In this document: piece after piece, positions 39,183 through 48,704 of the stretch
How the letters are laid out: each line of letters begins with the position of its first letter
Numbering within the stretch: the stretch's first letter is position 1
Origin: Microbacterium rhizosphaerae
GTDB lineage: Bacteria > Actinomycetota > Actinomycetes > Actinomycetales > Microbacteriaceae
Length of the DNA: 64,000 nucleotides
Reading direction: 5' to 3'
NCBI RefSeq assembly: GCF_034120055.1
Contig: NZ_CP139368.1
Location: 248,001-312,000 of the forward strand
Program-made: the position numbers and the translations under genes
The notes under the pieces: generated by a model
Told to the model about the DNA's origin: nothing
Database searches by the model: none
The model's input: the letters and a program-made list of their open reading frames with translations, nothing else

Positions 39183-40334
39183 TCAGCGCAGCAGCAGGTT
39201 GGGCTGCAGCAGGTACTTGAACGAGTCCTCGCCGCCCTTCTCGATCGATGTCTGCGGCGTGATCAGGACGGGGCTGAGCTTGTTCTGGTTCTCGCTCGAA
39301 GTGAACGTGATGCGGGTGAACTCGCTGCGCACCGCGCCCAGTGCCTCGAGCAGGTACTGCGGGTTCAGGCCGAGGGTGACCTCCTCGCCGGTGAGAGTGG
39401 CATCCACCGACTCGGATGCCCGCGCCTGCTCGGTGCCCGAGGCATCCATCGACACGCCCTCGGTCGTGAAGGTGAAGCGGAGCGGTGCCGACCGGTCGAG
39501 GACGAGCGACACGCGGCGGACCGCTTCCATGAGATCGCCCGTGTTGACCACCGCATAGTGGTCGGTCTGCTCGGGGAACAGCCGGCGCACGGGCGGGAAG
39601 TTGCCCTTGATCAGGAGGGACGTGACGGTCCTGTCTCCGGAGCTGAACGCGATGATCTCGCGATCTCCCGTGCCCGAGAAGGCGATGGAGATGTCGCCGC
39701 CATGGGCGAATGTCTTGCCGACCTCGGTGAGCGTTCGGGCGGGGACGAGCGCCGTCGTGGTGTCGTCGGATGCTGCGCGGCCGCCGTCCCATGGGATCTG
39801 GCGGAGCGCGACGCGGTAGCGGTCGGTCGCGACGAGGCTGAGGTGGGTGCCGCTCACCTCGAGCTGCACTCCGGTGAGCACAGGGGTGACGTCGTCTCGC
39901 GAGGCGGCGAACGCGACCTGCGAGATCGAGGTTCCGAAGTCCTCCGCGCGCACGAGACCGGACTCGCCGGAGACCTCGGGAATCGCGGGGTACTCCTGAA
40001 CGGGCATGGCCGAGAGGGTGAAGCGCGCCGAGCCGCAGGTCAGCACGATGCCGCCGTCCTCGTCGACCGCGATCTGGATCGGCGCGTTCGGGAGTTTGCT
40101 CGCGATGTCGGCCAGCAGCCGGCCGTGCACGAGGATCGTGCCGGGCTCGTCGACCGTGGCCTCGATCGTGGTGCGTGCGGATGCCTCGTAGTCGAACGCC
40201 GAGAGCGACAGTCCGTCGTCGCCGGCCTCGATCAGCACGCCCGCGAGGATCGGCTGTGGATTCCGCTGCGGCAGGAGCTTGACCACGAATGACACGGCTT
40301 CGCTGAACACATCGCGATTGACGTGGAACTTCAC
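39183..40334 (-). CDS. dnaN: DNA polymerase III sliding clamp (beta subunit)
   Basis: The 383-residue clamp encircles DNA and tethers polymerase and repair enzymes, including probably NucS in this genome. Three clamp repeats span the protein; recognisable parts are KFHVNRDVFSEAVSFVVKLL, QPILAGVLIEAG and the C-terminal ITFTSSENQNKLSPVLI. The GTG at 40334 is chosen because AGGGAG precedes it by 7 nt and the protein then begins as in homologues; the ATG six codons earlier (40352) is an alternative. It lies next to oriC, with dnaA on the other side. Confidence 0.96.
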   Translation of the reverse strand: MKFHVNRDVFSEAVSFVVKLLPQRNPQPILAGVLIEAGDDGLSLSAFDYEASARTTIEATVDEPGTILVHGRLLADIASKLPNAPIQIAVDEDGGIVLTCGSARFTLSAMPVQEYPAIPEVSGESGLVRAEDFGTSISQVAFAASRDDVTPVLTGVQLEVSGTHLSLVATDRYRVALRQIPWDGGRAASDDTTTALVPARTLTEVGKTFAHGGDISIAFSGTGDREIIAFSSGDRTVTSLLIKGNFPPVRRLFPEQTDHYAVVNTGDLMEAVRRVSLVLDRSAPLRFTFTTEGVSMDASGTEQARASESVDATLTGEEVTLGLNPQYLLEALGAVRSEFTRITFTSSENQNKLSPVLITPQTSIEKGGEDSFKYLLQPNLLLR

Positions 40335-40439
40335 GGGACGCTCCCTCGACATCTGGCTGGGCCTCCCATGCTAGTGCCCGACCCTGCCCCGATCGGTAGA
40401 GGACCGGATCGGGCCGGATCGATCTCGCGAAGGTGATCG

Positions 40440-40690
40440 AGCGGGGCTGTATCTATCTGTCTCTGTCATCTTGTTAACAGTTGTGGAAACTGTGGATAAG
40501 TCCGTGGACAGTAGACGGCTCATGGGAACTACACGGTTGTGACTTGTGGAAGACCTGCGGAATCACGCGGGAGCCACTCCGGCGAGCGCCGATCGATGTG
40601 ATTCGGTTCTCCACAGGCCCGAGTCATCCGCTCACAGCGTTCCGACCCTCGAGCCGAGTTATCCACAGGTTATCCACACTGTGAAGAACG
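40440..40690. other. oriC: oriC: replication origin with DnaA boxes
   Basis: The dnaN-dnaA gap carries consensus DnaA boxes at 40491-40499 (TGTGGATAA), 40659-40667 and 40670-40678 (both TTATCCACA, two bases apart). Near matches lie at 40481-40489 (TTGTGGAAA), 40544-40552 (TTGTGGAAG) and 40607-40615 (TTCTCCACA). An AT-richer stretch, CTGTATCTATCTGTCTCTG, and TTGTTAAC at 40448-40478 may be the unwinding region. Boxes point in both directions. This layout between dnaN and dnaA is the normal actinobacterial origin. Confidence 0.9.
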
Positions 40691-40828
40691 GGCATGATGG
40701 TGCGCGGGAGCGCTCGTGTCAAGTGCGAGTGGCGCATGCGTTGACGCGCATGCATCCGGCAAGCGTCTGAGCGTCTGCTGAGCGGTCGCTGAATGCGGCC
40801 CGAGGAGCGCAATGCGGTCGCGAGAGGG

Positions 40829-42238
40829 TCAGCGACGGCCGAGTTGCGTGGTGATCTCGGTGACCTGGTTGTAGATCGAGCGGCGTTCTTTCATGAGGTC
40901 GCTGATCTTCTTGTAGGCGTACATCACCGTCGTGTGATCGCGGTTGCCGAAGAGCTGGCCGATCTTGGGGAGCGACAGGCTGGTGCGCTCCCGACAGAGG
41001 TACATCGCGATCTGGCGTGCCGTCGCGACGGCCTGCGAGCGGCTCGAGCCGTAGAGGTCGTCGACGGAGAGCTTGAAGTATGCGGCCGTCGCCGTGATGA
41101 TGTCCGTCGGCGAGATGACGTTGGCGTCGTCCTGATCGACGATGTCGCGCAGCACGGTCTGAGCGAGCGACATGTCGAGCGTGGAGCGGTTGAGGCTCGC
41201 GAACGCGGACACACGGATGAGGGCGCCCTCGAGTTCGCGGATGTTCGAGGAGACGACGGTCGCGATGTACTCGAGCACGTCGTCCGGGATCTGCAGGCGC
41301 TCGCTCTGCGCCTTCTTGCGGAGGATCGCGATGCGGGTCTCGAGGTCGGGTGCCTGGACGTCCGTGATGAGGCCCCACTCGAAGCGGCTCCGCATCCGAT
41401 CCTCGAAGCCGGTGAGGTGCTTGGGCGGCACGTCGCTCGTGATGACGACCTGCTTGTCGTGGTCGTGGAGGGTGTTGAACGTGTGGAAGAACGCCTCCTG
41501 CGTCTCCGCACGTCCCTGCAGGAACTGGATGTCGTCGATCAGGAGGATGTCGACATCGCGATAGCGGGCCTGGAACGCCGAGCCGCGGTTGTTGGCGATC
41601 GAGTTGATGAAGTCGTTCGTGAACTCTTCGCTCGAGACGTAGCGCACGCGGATGCCGGCGTAGAGGCTCTGCGCATAGTCGCCGATCGCGTGGAGGAGGT
41701 GGGTCTTGCCGAGGCCCGAGTCGCCGTAGATGAAGAGCGGGTTGTACGCCTTCGCCGGCGCTTCGGCGACGGCGACGGCTGCGGCGTGCGCGAAGCGGTT
41801 GGACTGCCCGATGACGAAGTTGTCGAAGGTGTACTTCGGGTTCAGTCGGGTGTCGCTGCGGGACGGCGTCTGATCGATCGGCTCGGCGGCGACGGGTCGC
41901 GCGATCGGCGGATCCGGTACCGCGCTGGTGGATGCGACGGCGACCGTCGGCGCGGGGCTGTCGGTCAGATCGGGGTTGACGACGACGCGGAACGCGCTGA
42001 CGACGGGCTCGGCATCCACCCGCTCGAGCGCCTCGAGGATCGGCGCGCGCATCCTCTTGTTGATCTGCGCGGCGGTCAGATCGTTGGGGACGTCCAGGTA
42101 GAGCGTGCCGCCCATGACGCCCTGAGGTACGGCGAGGCTCAGGAATCCATGCAACTGCGGGGTGATCCGGTCGTCGTCGACGAGGACGTCGAGGACTGCC
42201 GTCCATACCGGAACGTCCGGAATCTCCTGCGGTGCCAT
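40829..42238 (-). CDS. dnaA: Chromosomal replication initiator DnaA
   Basis: A 469-residue AAA+ initiator. Domain I (1-90) carries the DnaB-contact region, followed by a Pro/Ala-rich linker. Walker A is GDSGLGKTH (172-180), Walker B is LLIDDIQFLQGR, and the DNA-binding domain IV holds the signature NRDHTTVMYAYKKI near the C-terminus. The length is shorter than the 500-600 residues of Streptomyces because of the short linker. The ATG at 42238 follows a G-rich ribosome-binding site. The promoter region upstream contains two DnaA boxes, a likely autoregulation site. Confidence 0.98.
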   Translation of the reverse strand: MAPQEIPDVPVWTAVLDVLVDDDRITPQLHGFLSLAVPQGVMGGTLYLDVPNDLTAAQINKRMRAPILEALERVDAEPVVSAFRVVVNPDLTDSPAPTVAVASTSAVPDPPIARPVAAEPIDQTPSRSDTRLNPKYTFDNFVIGQSNRFAHAAAVAVAEAPAKAYNPLFIYGDSGLGKTHLLHAIGDYAQSLYAGIRVRYVSSEEFTNDFINSIANNRGSAFQARYRDVDILLIDDIQFLQGRAETQEAFFHTFNTLHDHDKQVVITSDVPPKHLTGFEDRMRSRFEWGLITDVQAPDLETRIAILRKKAQSERLQIPDDVLEYIATVVSSNIRELEGALIRVSAFASLNRSTLDMSLAQTVLRDIVDQDDANVISPTDIITATAAYFKLSVDDLYGSSRSQAVATARQIAMYLCRERTSLSLPKIGQLFGNRDHTTVMYAYKKISDLMKERRSIYNQVTEITTQLGRR

Positions 42239-42287
42239 TGCCCCCCCGGGTGTGTGAGAACCACCGGGCCGACGGATGCCGAGTGCC

Positions 42288-42396
42288 TGTGGATAAGTGC
42301 CCGTGCCACGCTAGTCAGGGGTGCGTCGCAGAGCAAACTCCACTGTAGAACCGGGGTGCGTGTCCCTGCCAGGGGTTGCTCACAGGTTGTGGATAA
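42288..42396 (-). promoter_or_regulatory. Two DnaA boxes in the dnaA-rpmH gap
   Basis: TGTGGATAA occurs at 42288-42296 and again at 42388-42396. They lie 50-160 bases upstream of dnaA and just before the rpmH promoter, so they may be used for DnaA autoregulation or as a second part of a bipartite origin. Confidence 0.7.
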
Positions 42397-42417
42397 TGCC
42401 TCGTGAGGCCTTTCGGT

Positions 42418-42446
42418 TTGAGTTCTCAGGCCCGACGACGTAGCCT
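42418..42446 (+). promoter_or_regulatory. rpmH operon promoter
   Basis: TTGAGT at 42418-42423 and TAGCCT at 42441-42446 are separated by 17 bases, the best match to a housekeeping sigma promoter in this region. It is about 90 bases upstream of rpmH. Confidence 0.65.
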
Positions 42447-42533
42447 TAATCGGTTGACTTATGCCTGAACGGCAGTCCGTCCCGACCTTCCCGGAGCCGA
42501 GCCTTCCGGTGAGACCTGATCCGGAGTGATCCC

Positions 42534-42671
42534 ATGACCAAGCGCACCTTCCAGCCCAACAACCGTCGTCGTGCCAAGAAGCACGGCTTCCGCGCCCGCA
42601 TGCACACGCGTGCCGGCCGCGCCATCCTTTCGGCTCGCCGCGCCAAGGGGCGCAGCGAGCTCTCGGCCTGA
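42534..42671 (+). CDS. rpmH: 50S ribosomal protein L34
   Basis: A 45-residue, very basic protein of the large ribosomal subunit, starting [20 protein letters not shown] and ending [12 protein letters not shown]. The length and sequence are fully typical. It is divergent from dnaA and is followed after nine bases by rnpA, the near-universal bacterial arrangement. A GGAGTG ribosome-binding site lies about 6 nt before the ATG. Confidence 0.98.
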   Translation: MTKRTFQPNNRRRAKKHGFRARMHTRAGRAILSARRAKGRSELSA

Positions 42672-42680
42672 ATCCACACG

Positions 42681-43016
42681 GTGCTGGCGCGGCCGAATCG
42701 TCTGACCCGCGGCGCGGACTATAAGGCAGTCGTCCGTCGGGGCCGTCGGCGCGCCGGTGCGAACGCCGTTGTCTACGTGGCGGCATCCGGCGAGGATCGG
42801 GCGACCCGCTTCGGCTTCATCGTGAGCAAGCAGGTGGGCGGAGCCGTCGTGCGCAACACGGTCCGCCGACGCCTGAAGGCCATTTGCGCGGAAGCGCTGC
42901 CGTCTGTGGAGGCCGGCTCGGACATCGTCCTCCGCGCGCTGCCCGTCGCGGCCGGCGCATCCTTCCAGGACCTGCGCGCGGATGTGCAGCGCCATCTGCC
43001 GCGGAGGGCCGCATGA
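42681..43016 (+). CDS. rnpA: Ribonuclease P protein component
   Basis: The 111-residue protein subunit assists the RNase P RNA in removing 5' leaders from tRNA precursors. The signature FGFIVSKQVGGAVVRNTVRRRLKA spans about residues 45-68, with the RNR-like RNTVRRRLK motif. The GTG start gives the usual MLARPNRLTRGADY N-terminus. It lies between rpmH and yidD, and its stop codon overlaps the yidD ATG. Confidence 0.97.
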   Translation: MLARPNRLTRGADYKAVVRRGRRRAGANAVVYVAASGEDRATRFGFIVSKQVGGAVVRNTVRRRLKAICAEALPSVEAGSDIVLRALPVAAGASFQDLRADVQRHLPRRAA

Positions 43017-43369
43017 GCGGCGCGAGTCTCCCGATGGCATCGATCGGCGACGGCCGCTTCGAGGGGTCGGACCTGAGTAGCGCCATCCCCCTCCTGCCTC
43101 GCAACGCCGTCCTCGCGCTGCTGCACGGCTATCGCGCGACGATCTCGCACACCTACGGCGATGTCTGCCGTTACTACCCGTCATGCTCCGCGTACGCGGT
43201 CGGCGCGGTGCAGCAGCACGGAGCCGTCAAGGGCTCGTTGCTCGCGGCGGCCCGGATCGCCCGGTGCCACCCGTGGGCGGCCGGTGGCGTGGACGACCCG
43301 CCCGCGCACAAGAACTTCCGCTTCGAGCTCACGCCGCGCGGATACGTCGTCCCCCTGAGAAAGGACTGA
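43013..43369 (+). CDS. yidD: Membrane protein insertion efficiency factor YidD
   Basis: A 118-residue protein that promotes YidC-dependent insertion of membrane proteins. The conserved core is YRATISHTYGDVCRYYPSCS followed by AYAVGAVQQHGAVKG and RIARCHPWAAGGVDD, including the family's three Cys residues. The N-terminus is longer than usual by about 25 residues (MSGASLPMASIGDGRFEG), possibly with a later true start. The ATG overlaps the rnpA stop codon. Confidence 0.95.
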   Translation: MSGASLPMASIGDGRFEGSDLSSAIPLLPRNAVLALLHGYRATISHTYGDVCRYYPSCSAYAVGAVQQHGAVKGSLLAAARIARCHPWAAGGVDDPPAHKNFRFELTPRGYVVPLRKD

Positions 43370-43372
43370 TCC

Positions 43373-44464
43373 TTGCCGGATCTCCTCGGAATCATCCTCT
43401 GGCCGCTGAAATGGGTCGTCGAGCTCATCCTCGTCGCCTGGCACGGTCTCTTCACCTTTCTCGGCATGCCCCCGGCGGACGGCCTGACATGGGTGCTCGC
43501 CATCATCGGACTGGTGATCGTGGTCCGCGCGGCCCTGATCCCGCTGTTCGTCAAGCAGATCAAGAGCCAGCGCAAGATGATGGAGATCGCGCCGGAACTC
43601 AAGAAGATCCAGGAGAAGTACAAGGGCAAGCGCGATCAGCTCTCTCGTGAGGCGATGAGCCGCGAGACGATGGCCCTGTACAAGAGGAACGGAACATCCC
43701 CCGTCTCCGGCTGTCTCCCACTTCTCGTGCAGATGCCGGTGTTCTTCTCGCTGTACAGCGTGCTCAACGGGGTCTCAACGAATGCGAAGAGCGGTCACGG
43801 CGGTGTCGGCCCGCTGACGCCTGAGCTGACGCTCGAGTTCTACAACGCGAAGCTCTTCGGCGTCGCGTCGCTGCACGAGTCTCTCGTCGACACGATCAAG
43901 ACGCAGCCGGTCGGGTGGCAGACCACCGTCGCCATCATGGTCACCCTCGTCGTGCTGATGATCGCGTCGCAGTTCTTCACCCAGCTGCAGATCGTCTCGA
44001 AGAACCTCTCCCCCGAGGCCAAGCAGGGCCAGGCGTACCAGATGCAGCGCGTGATGCTCTACATCCTGCCGTTCGCGTTCGTGTTCTCGGGCATCTTCTT
44101 CCCGCTGGGCGTCGTCATCTACTGGTTCACGTCGAACATCTGGACCGCTGTGCAGCAGTTCCTCGTCATCCGCAATCTCCCGACTCCGGGTTCGCAGGCG
44201 GCCAAGGAGCGGGAGGAGCGTCTCGCTCGCAAGGGCAAGGCCATCGATGCGAACGGCAAGATCATCTCGCTCGAGAAGTACCAGGCCGAGCAGCAGCGTC
44301 TGCTCGAAGAAGCCGAGAAGGCGCGTGCCGCGGCCCCGAAGCGCCAGCAGCCGGTGAGCAAGCAGCGTGCCAAGAAGCAGGGGCAGAAGGGTCCGGCCAC
44401 CGCGGGTGGAGGCTCGAGCGCCTCGTCGCGTGACACCGGCGCCGACAGCGCACAGACCTCCTGA
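43373..44464 (+). CDS. yidC: Membrane protein insertase YidC
   Basis: This 363-residue Oxa1-family insertase puts small or few-helix proteins into the membrane and helps the Sec translocon. The core has five helices. The conserved Arg sits in FVKQIKSQRKMMEIAPELKK (near residue 66), and the loop MALYKRNGTSPVSGCLPLLVQMPVFF is typical. The cytoplasmic tail from about 285 is long, charged and Gln/Lys-rich, as in other high-GC Gram-positives. The start is TTG at 43373, three bases after yidD. Confidence 0.96.
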   Translation: MPDLLGIILWPLKWVVELILVAWHGLFTFLGMPPADGLTWVLAIIGLVIVVRAALIPLFVKQIKSQRKMMEIAPELKKIQEKYKGKRDQLSREAMSRETMALYKRNGTSPVSGCLPLLVQMPVFFSLYSVLNGVSTNAKSGHGGVGPLTPELTLEFYNAKLFGVASLHESLVDTIKTQPVGWQTTVAIMVTLVVLMIASQFFTQLQIVSKNLSPEAKQGQAYQMQRVMLYILPFAFVFSGIFFPLGVVIYWFTSNIWTAVQQFLVIRNLPTPGSQAAKEREERLARKGKAIDANGKIISLEKYQAEQQRLLEEAEKARAAAPKRQQPVSKQRAKKQGQKGPATAGGGSSASSRDTGADSAQTS

Positions 44465-44487
44465 TCCATCGATTGTAGGAACGAGCT

Positions 44488-44997
44488 ATGACCGACTCTC
44501 CCGTCACCGCCGACTCATCCACCGAGGGTCAGGCGACCGTCGCACAGCTGGAGCAGGAGGGTGACATCGCTGCGGACTTCCTGGAGGGACTGCTCGACAT
44601 CGCCGACATCGACGGCGACCTGGCCCTGGATGTCCGTGCCGGCCGTGCGTACGTCTCTGTGGAGGCCGACGGCACCGGCACGCTGAGTCTGCTGTCGGAG
44701 CCCGACACCGTGCAGGCGCTGCAAGAGCTGACGCGCATCGCAGTGCAGACGCGCACGGGCCGCTTCTCGCGGCTCATCCTCGACATCGGCGGTTCGCGGG
44801 ACACCCGCGAGCAGCAGCTCGGGACGCTCGTCGACCGAGCGATCGCACGGCTGGAGGATGGTGCGTCCCAGGCGTCCTTGCCCGCCATGTCAAGCTACGA
44901 GCGCAAGCTGGTGCACGACATCGTGGCCGAGCGGGGCTACGTCTCTGAGTCGTACGGCGAGGGTGCCGACCGCCACACGGTCATCCGCCGCGGCTGA
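44488..44997 (+). CDS. jag: Jag/KhpB-family RNA-binding protein (KH and R3H)
   Basis: A 169-residue protein with a KH-type domain (about 50-115) and an R3H domain at the C-terminus (SSYERKLVHDIVAERGYVSE, about 134-153). Jag/KhpB proteins bind RNA and influence cell division in Gram-positive bacteria. The first 25 residues are acidic and disordered. It lies between yidC and rsmG as in most actinobacteria. The start ATG has an AACGAG upstream that is only a weak ribosome-binding site. Confidence 0.93.
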   Translation: MTDSPVTADSSTEGQATVAQLEQEGDIAADFLEGLLDIADIDGDLALDVRAGRAYVSVEADGTGTLSLLSEPDTVQALQELTRIAVQTRTGRFSRLILDIGGSRDTREQQLGTLVDRAIARLEDGASQASLPAMSSYERKLVHDIVAERGYVSESYGEGADRHTVIRRG

Positions 44998-45007
44998 TCC
45001 GTCCGGC

Positions 45008-45631
45008 ATGTCGACTCTCGAACCCGAGCCGTCCGAGGCGGCAGAACTCTTCGGTGCTCGCATCGATGTCGCCCGCCAGTTCGTGGCGGCGCTGGCCGAG
45101 CACGGCGAGGAGCGCGGCCTCATCGGGCCCCTCGAGCTTCCGCGATTGTGGACGCGCCACGTTCTGAACAGCGTCATCGCCGCTCCCCTCTTCGCCGGCC
45201 GGGTCGGCGACGTCGGCTCGGGCGCCGGGCTGCCTGGACTGGTGCTCGCCATCGCTCGGCCGGATGTCGAGTGGGTTCTCATCGAGCCGATGGAGCGGCG
45301 CGTGGCGTGGCTGAACGAACAGGTGTCGGAGCTCGGGCTGGAGAACATCGAGGTCGTGCGTGCACGCGCCGAGGACTGGCGCGGTGGACCGGTTCTGGAT
45401 GCCGCGACCGCCCGGGCTGTCAGTGCACTGCGCACCCTTATTCCGCTGACCGCTCCCCTGGTCCGCGATGGAGGCCGGCTCATCCTGTTGAAGGGTGTGA
45501 ACGCGGCTGCCGAGGTCGCGGCAGCCGAGAAGCAGATCAAGAAGTTCCGGCTGTCCGACGTGAAGGTGTCGGTGCTGGGCGAGGGCGTGCTCGCCGAGCC
45601 CACGCGCGTCGTGACAGCGAACGTACGCTGA
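45008..45631 (+). CDS. rsmG: 16S rRNA (guanine-527-N7)-methyltransferase
   Basis: A 207-residue SAM-dependent methyltransferase that modifies G527 in 16S rRNA; loss gives low-level streptomycin resistance. The SAM motif is VGDVGSGAGLPGLVLA (about 67-82), with VLIEPMERRVAWLNEQ next, and the C-terminal LLKG motif. The ATG at 45008 is eleven bases after the jag stop. It is the last credible gene before the 5-kb parS-rich region, whose first parS lies 72 bases after its stop codon. Confidence 0.95.
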   Translation: MSTLEPEPSEAAELFGARIDVARQFVAALAEHGEERGLIGPLELPRLWTRHVLNSVIAAPLFAGRVGDVGSGAGLPGLVLAIARPDVEWVLIEPMERRVAWLNEQVSELGLENIEVVRARAEDWRGGPVLDAATARAVSALRTLIPLTAPLVRDGGRLILLKGVNAAAEVAAAEKQIKKFRLSDVKVSVLGEGVLAEPTRVVTANVR

Positions 45632-45702
45632 CGCGCAGGCTTGAAGGTGCCTGAAGTGCACCGGTATGGAGGTCCCTGCTGTGATCGCCGTCGTGCGATC
45701 GA

Positions 45703-45716
45703 GTTTCACGTGAAAC
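45703..45716. other. parS: parS site (perfect)
   Basis: GTTTCACGTGAAAC, 72 bases after the rsmG stop codon and the outermost member of the cluster. Confidence 0.95.
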
Positions 45717-46143
45717 ACGCGGGGGCCTGAGCTTGCTCAAGCAGATCGTCATGACGCCGCCTGGAGACGGTTGTCGTACTGGCCCGCAGTCTGGCGCCGG
45801 TCGCGCAGGCACGATGTGACATGGACGGCGCCCTGGGCTGAGAATCGCACGCGGGTAGGTTCTCGTCGCCTGCTCGGTGGTTCGGCGCGTCGCCCCGCAT
45901 CTTGGGGCGCGCCCTGCATCCGTGGACCGGTGGGTCTGTAGACGAAGCGCGGCGAGTGATGCGGGTCTGAGCCGGATCAAAACCGCGCACTTGTAGCCCT
46001 CTTCGTGTTCGGCTTGGACCTGCATCGGACCTGGGTCCGAGTTCTCTGCAGCACTGCGGCCCACGGGTTCCGAGTTGTTCTTCCCCGCATACCTCGACAC
46101 GGTCACCGTCGTTCGGGACGGGCCGCGATCCGGACCGACTGAT

Positions 46144-46157
46144 GTTTCACGTGCAAC
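46144..46157. other. parS: parS site (one mismatch)
   Basis: GTTTCACGTGCAAC, with one change in the right arm. Confidence 0.8.
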
Positions 46158-46444
46158 GGCCCTGTCGCCCGCACGGAGATCCGCTCGAAGCGTCCAGACC
46201 GCGCGGGGGTTCGCATAGCGAGACCCACGCGGGGGCTGGGCGTGATCGTTCACCCACGGGTGACGGGGGTTGCGGGGATCGTCCAAGGTGTGCCGAGCGC
46301 CGGTCCGCCGCAAGACCCCGGCCCGCAGTTCATCCCTATCCCCCGGGGACGTCGGTGTGCGCCGCGTTGCACGCGACTCACGTTTTGGGGCGTGCTCCTC
46401 TGAATGCGGACGCGCGCGGGTCGAAGCGGTCGAGCGGGACCAAT

Positions 46445-46458
46445 GTTTCACGTGAAAC
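46445..46458. other. parS: parS site (perfect)
   Basis: GTTTCACGTGAAAC flanked by T and C. The next perfect site is 853 bases away. Confidence 0.95.
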
Positions 46459-47297
46459 CTTTCGCGAGGTGTGGTCGTTCCTCGGCGCGGTTTGGCATGC
46501 CCAGGACCGGCCCCGGAGGCGCGCCACCTGCCGGCAAAGCGGGGTGCGCGAGGACGCTAGCTGGCGTGCACACGCCAATCGGTGTGTCATGCGCCTCGAA
46601 AAGTGTCGGCCGCGGCGCGCGGGCGGGGTCTCTCCGAGGTCGACCCAAGCATCCCGTGCCCCCTCCCCCAATGAGGCAAGACGCGCAACGAACTGGTTGG
46701 GTGTGGAGCGATTGTCGCCGCGGGTGAAAGCCCGACGACGGAACGGACCAACCGACGCGCGCAAAGGCCAACGAAGAGGGAACGGCGGAGGTCTACACCC
46801 TGTGGATGATGGCGTGCTGTGTCCTGATTCGTGCCGGTCGGTTCCAGTCCCGGCCAGATCCAACTGATTTGAGGCGGATGTAGGAGTCGGGCAAGCGGAC
46901 GAAGGGGATCCTCGTCACGGCTGCCCCTGCACGGGTCGGAGGACCTGTCCGTCCTGGGCTCGTGCAATCGTCGCCTGTGGCGACGCGCGCGGCAGATGCG
47001 ATGTCTTGCGTGGAACGCGTCGAGAACATCCGAGTGGAAGGAGCGCTTTACGCGAGATGCGCGGACGGGACCGCTCTGGACCGCGTACTTGCCCGGCCCC
47101 GGGCTGCAGCCGCGCACGGGCTGCGGTGTGAGTGCGCCCACGGGCGGAAGGCTCACGTGAGACGAGAGGGACGGACCTCGGTCCCCGGGCGAAGGTCCTC
47201 CCGGAGCGCCGGTGCGGACACGGGATGGCGGGTCCACAGGCGCCTCGCCACCGATGAACTCCTCAGCGCGGCCGTTCGTCTGCTGCACCCTCCGCAT

Positions 47298-47311
47298 GTT
47301 TCACGTGAAAC
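47298..47311. other. parS: parS site (perfect)
   Basis: GTTTCACGTGAAAC. Decayed relatives follow at 47436 and 47577. Confidence 0.95.
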
Positions 47312-47743
47312 GTGCGGCTGAGCGTGGGCGCCACTCTTCCGAGGGAGAGCGCGCGGGGTCGGCGCACCCATCAGCGCGCGTTACTCGTAGGACGCCGCCC
47401 CGGAGGTGGGCGACCACGTGCCGGTCCTGGCGCAGGTGTCACGTCGAGCGTGCGCGGCATCTTGGCCCCAAAGCTCTCCCCACCGAAGGTAGGGGCGTCT
47501 GCGCGCTTCAGCGCAGGCGGCGTGAGCCCCGGCGGATCTCGCCGGCGGGGGTCTGACCCGCCCATCTCGCGCACATGCTTCGCGTGAAGCGCGCTGACGG
47601 CCGGACGCCTCCAAGCGGTGACGCCGGAAGATCGGCAACGTGAGCGCGTGGCGGGGTCTAAAAGTACGGCGTCGTCGACGAGATGCATACGCCGGATGGG
47701 CCGTCTCCCGGTATTGCTGGCGGCTGGTCATTAAGCACCTCAT

Positions 47744-47757
47744 GTTTCACGTGAAAC
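47744..47757. other. parS: parS site (perfect), first of the regular array
   Basis: GTTTCACGTGAAAC. A decayed copy lies 123 bases downstream at 47867. Confidence 0.95.
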
Positions 47758-47987
47758 GGCTTGGTTGGGCTGCAGTCCAGGCGAAGAGAGATCACCGGAG
47801 CGTGGAGTGCATGCGGCGGATGTGTGGGTTCCGAGGGATCGCTGGCGGCGGGCCGGAGCACCGCGTGTTCCAGATGAATGGGTGGGGCGGACTGGAGTGC
47901 AGACGCGAGACGGGTCCCGAGCGGGGTGCGCACGCCGCATGCGCGGTGCTCGAGGAACGTTCGGCGGGGAATCTCGCTGCACATCAT

Positions 47988-48001
47988 GTTTCACGTGAAA
48001 C
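47988..48001. other. parS: parS site (perfect)
   Basis: GTTTCACGTGAAAC. It opens the first of two nearly identical 116-bp repeat units. Confidence 0.95.
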
Positions 48002-48103
48002 GGCGGGCGGCGCGAGTCCGGGGTGCAGAGAAGCTCCCTCCGTGGGAAGGCGCACACCGGATACGGCGTGGCCCTGCCCGCGGCGCCTCTCACAGGACAT
48101 CAA

Positions 48104-48117
48104 GTTTCACGTGAAAC
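48104..48117. other. parS: parS site (perfect)
   Basis: GTTTCACGTGAAAC. It opens the second 116-bp unit. Confidence 0.95.
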
Positions 48118-48219
48118 GGCGGGTGGCGCGAGTCCGGGGTGCGGAGAAGCTCCCTCCGTGGGAAGGCGCACACCGGATACGGCGTGGCCCTGCCCGCGGC
48201 GCCTCTCACAGGACATCAA

Positions 48220-48233
48220 GTTTCACGTGAAAC
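48220..48233. other. parS: parS site (perfect)
   Basis: GTTTCACGTGAAAC. It opens a third, more diverged unit that ends at a decayed site at 48335. Confidence 0.95.
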
Positions 48234-48449
48234 GGCGGGTGGCGACAGTCCGGGCGCAGAAACGCTCCCTCCGCGGGAAGGCGCACACCGGATACGGAGT
48301 TCGCATGCCCGCGGCGGATCTCGCAGCACATCATGTTCCACGTGAGCGGACGCACTGGCGTCGTAACGAGAAGACTCCTGGCGCGCGGGGAATATGAACG
48401 CCGGATGGGGTCTCGCGAGCACTGCTGGCGCGGGCCTGGAGCACCTCGC

Positions 48450-48463
48450 GTTTCACGTGAAAC
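48450..48463. other. parS: parS site (perfect)
   Basis: GTTTCACGTGAAAC, 115 bases after the decayed site at 48335. Confidence 0.95.
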
Positions 48464-48567
48464 GGCAGGCGGTGCGAGTCCGGGGTTCAGCGACGTTCCC
48501 AAGAGGTCGGAGGGCGTCCGCCGGATACAGCGTGGCTCTGCCCGTGGCGGATCTCGGTGCTCCTCAT

Positions 48568-48581
48568 GTTTCACGTGGAAC
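48568..48581. other. parS: parS site (one mismatch)
   Basis: GTTTCACGTGGAAC, 118 bases after the preceding site. Confidence 0.85.
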
Positions 48582-48690
48582 GGACCGGCGACGTGGAGTC
48601 CAGGCCAAGAGTGTTCTTCCAAACGGGAATGCGTACGTTGGATGATGCCAATCTCTGGGAATTGCGGGCAGCGAACCTGGCTACACGCCT

Positions 48691-48704
48691 GTTTCACGTG
48701 AAAC
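48691..48704. other. parS: parS site (perfect)
   Basis: GTTTCACGTGAAAC, 123 bases after the preceding site and the last before the inverted parA/parB fragment. Confidence 0.95.

Noticed and set aside
47744..48704. CRISPR array
   Set aside because: The repeats are 115-123 bp units that are contiguous and similar over their full length, with no unique spacers, and no cas genes are nearby. The shared palindrome is parS.
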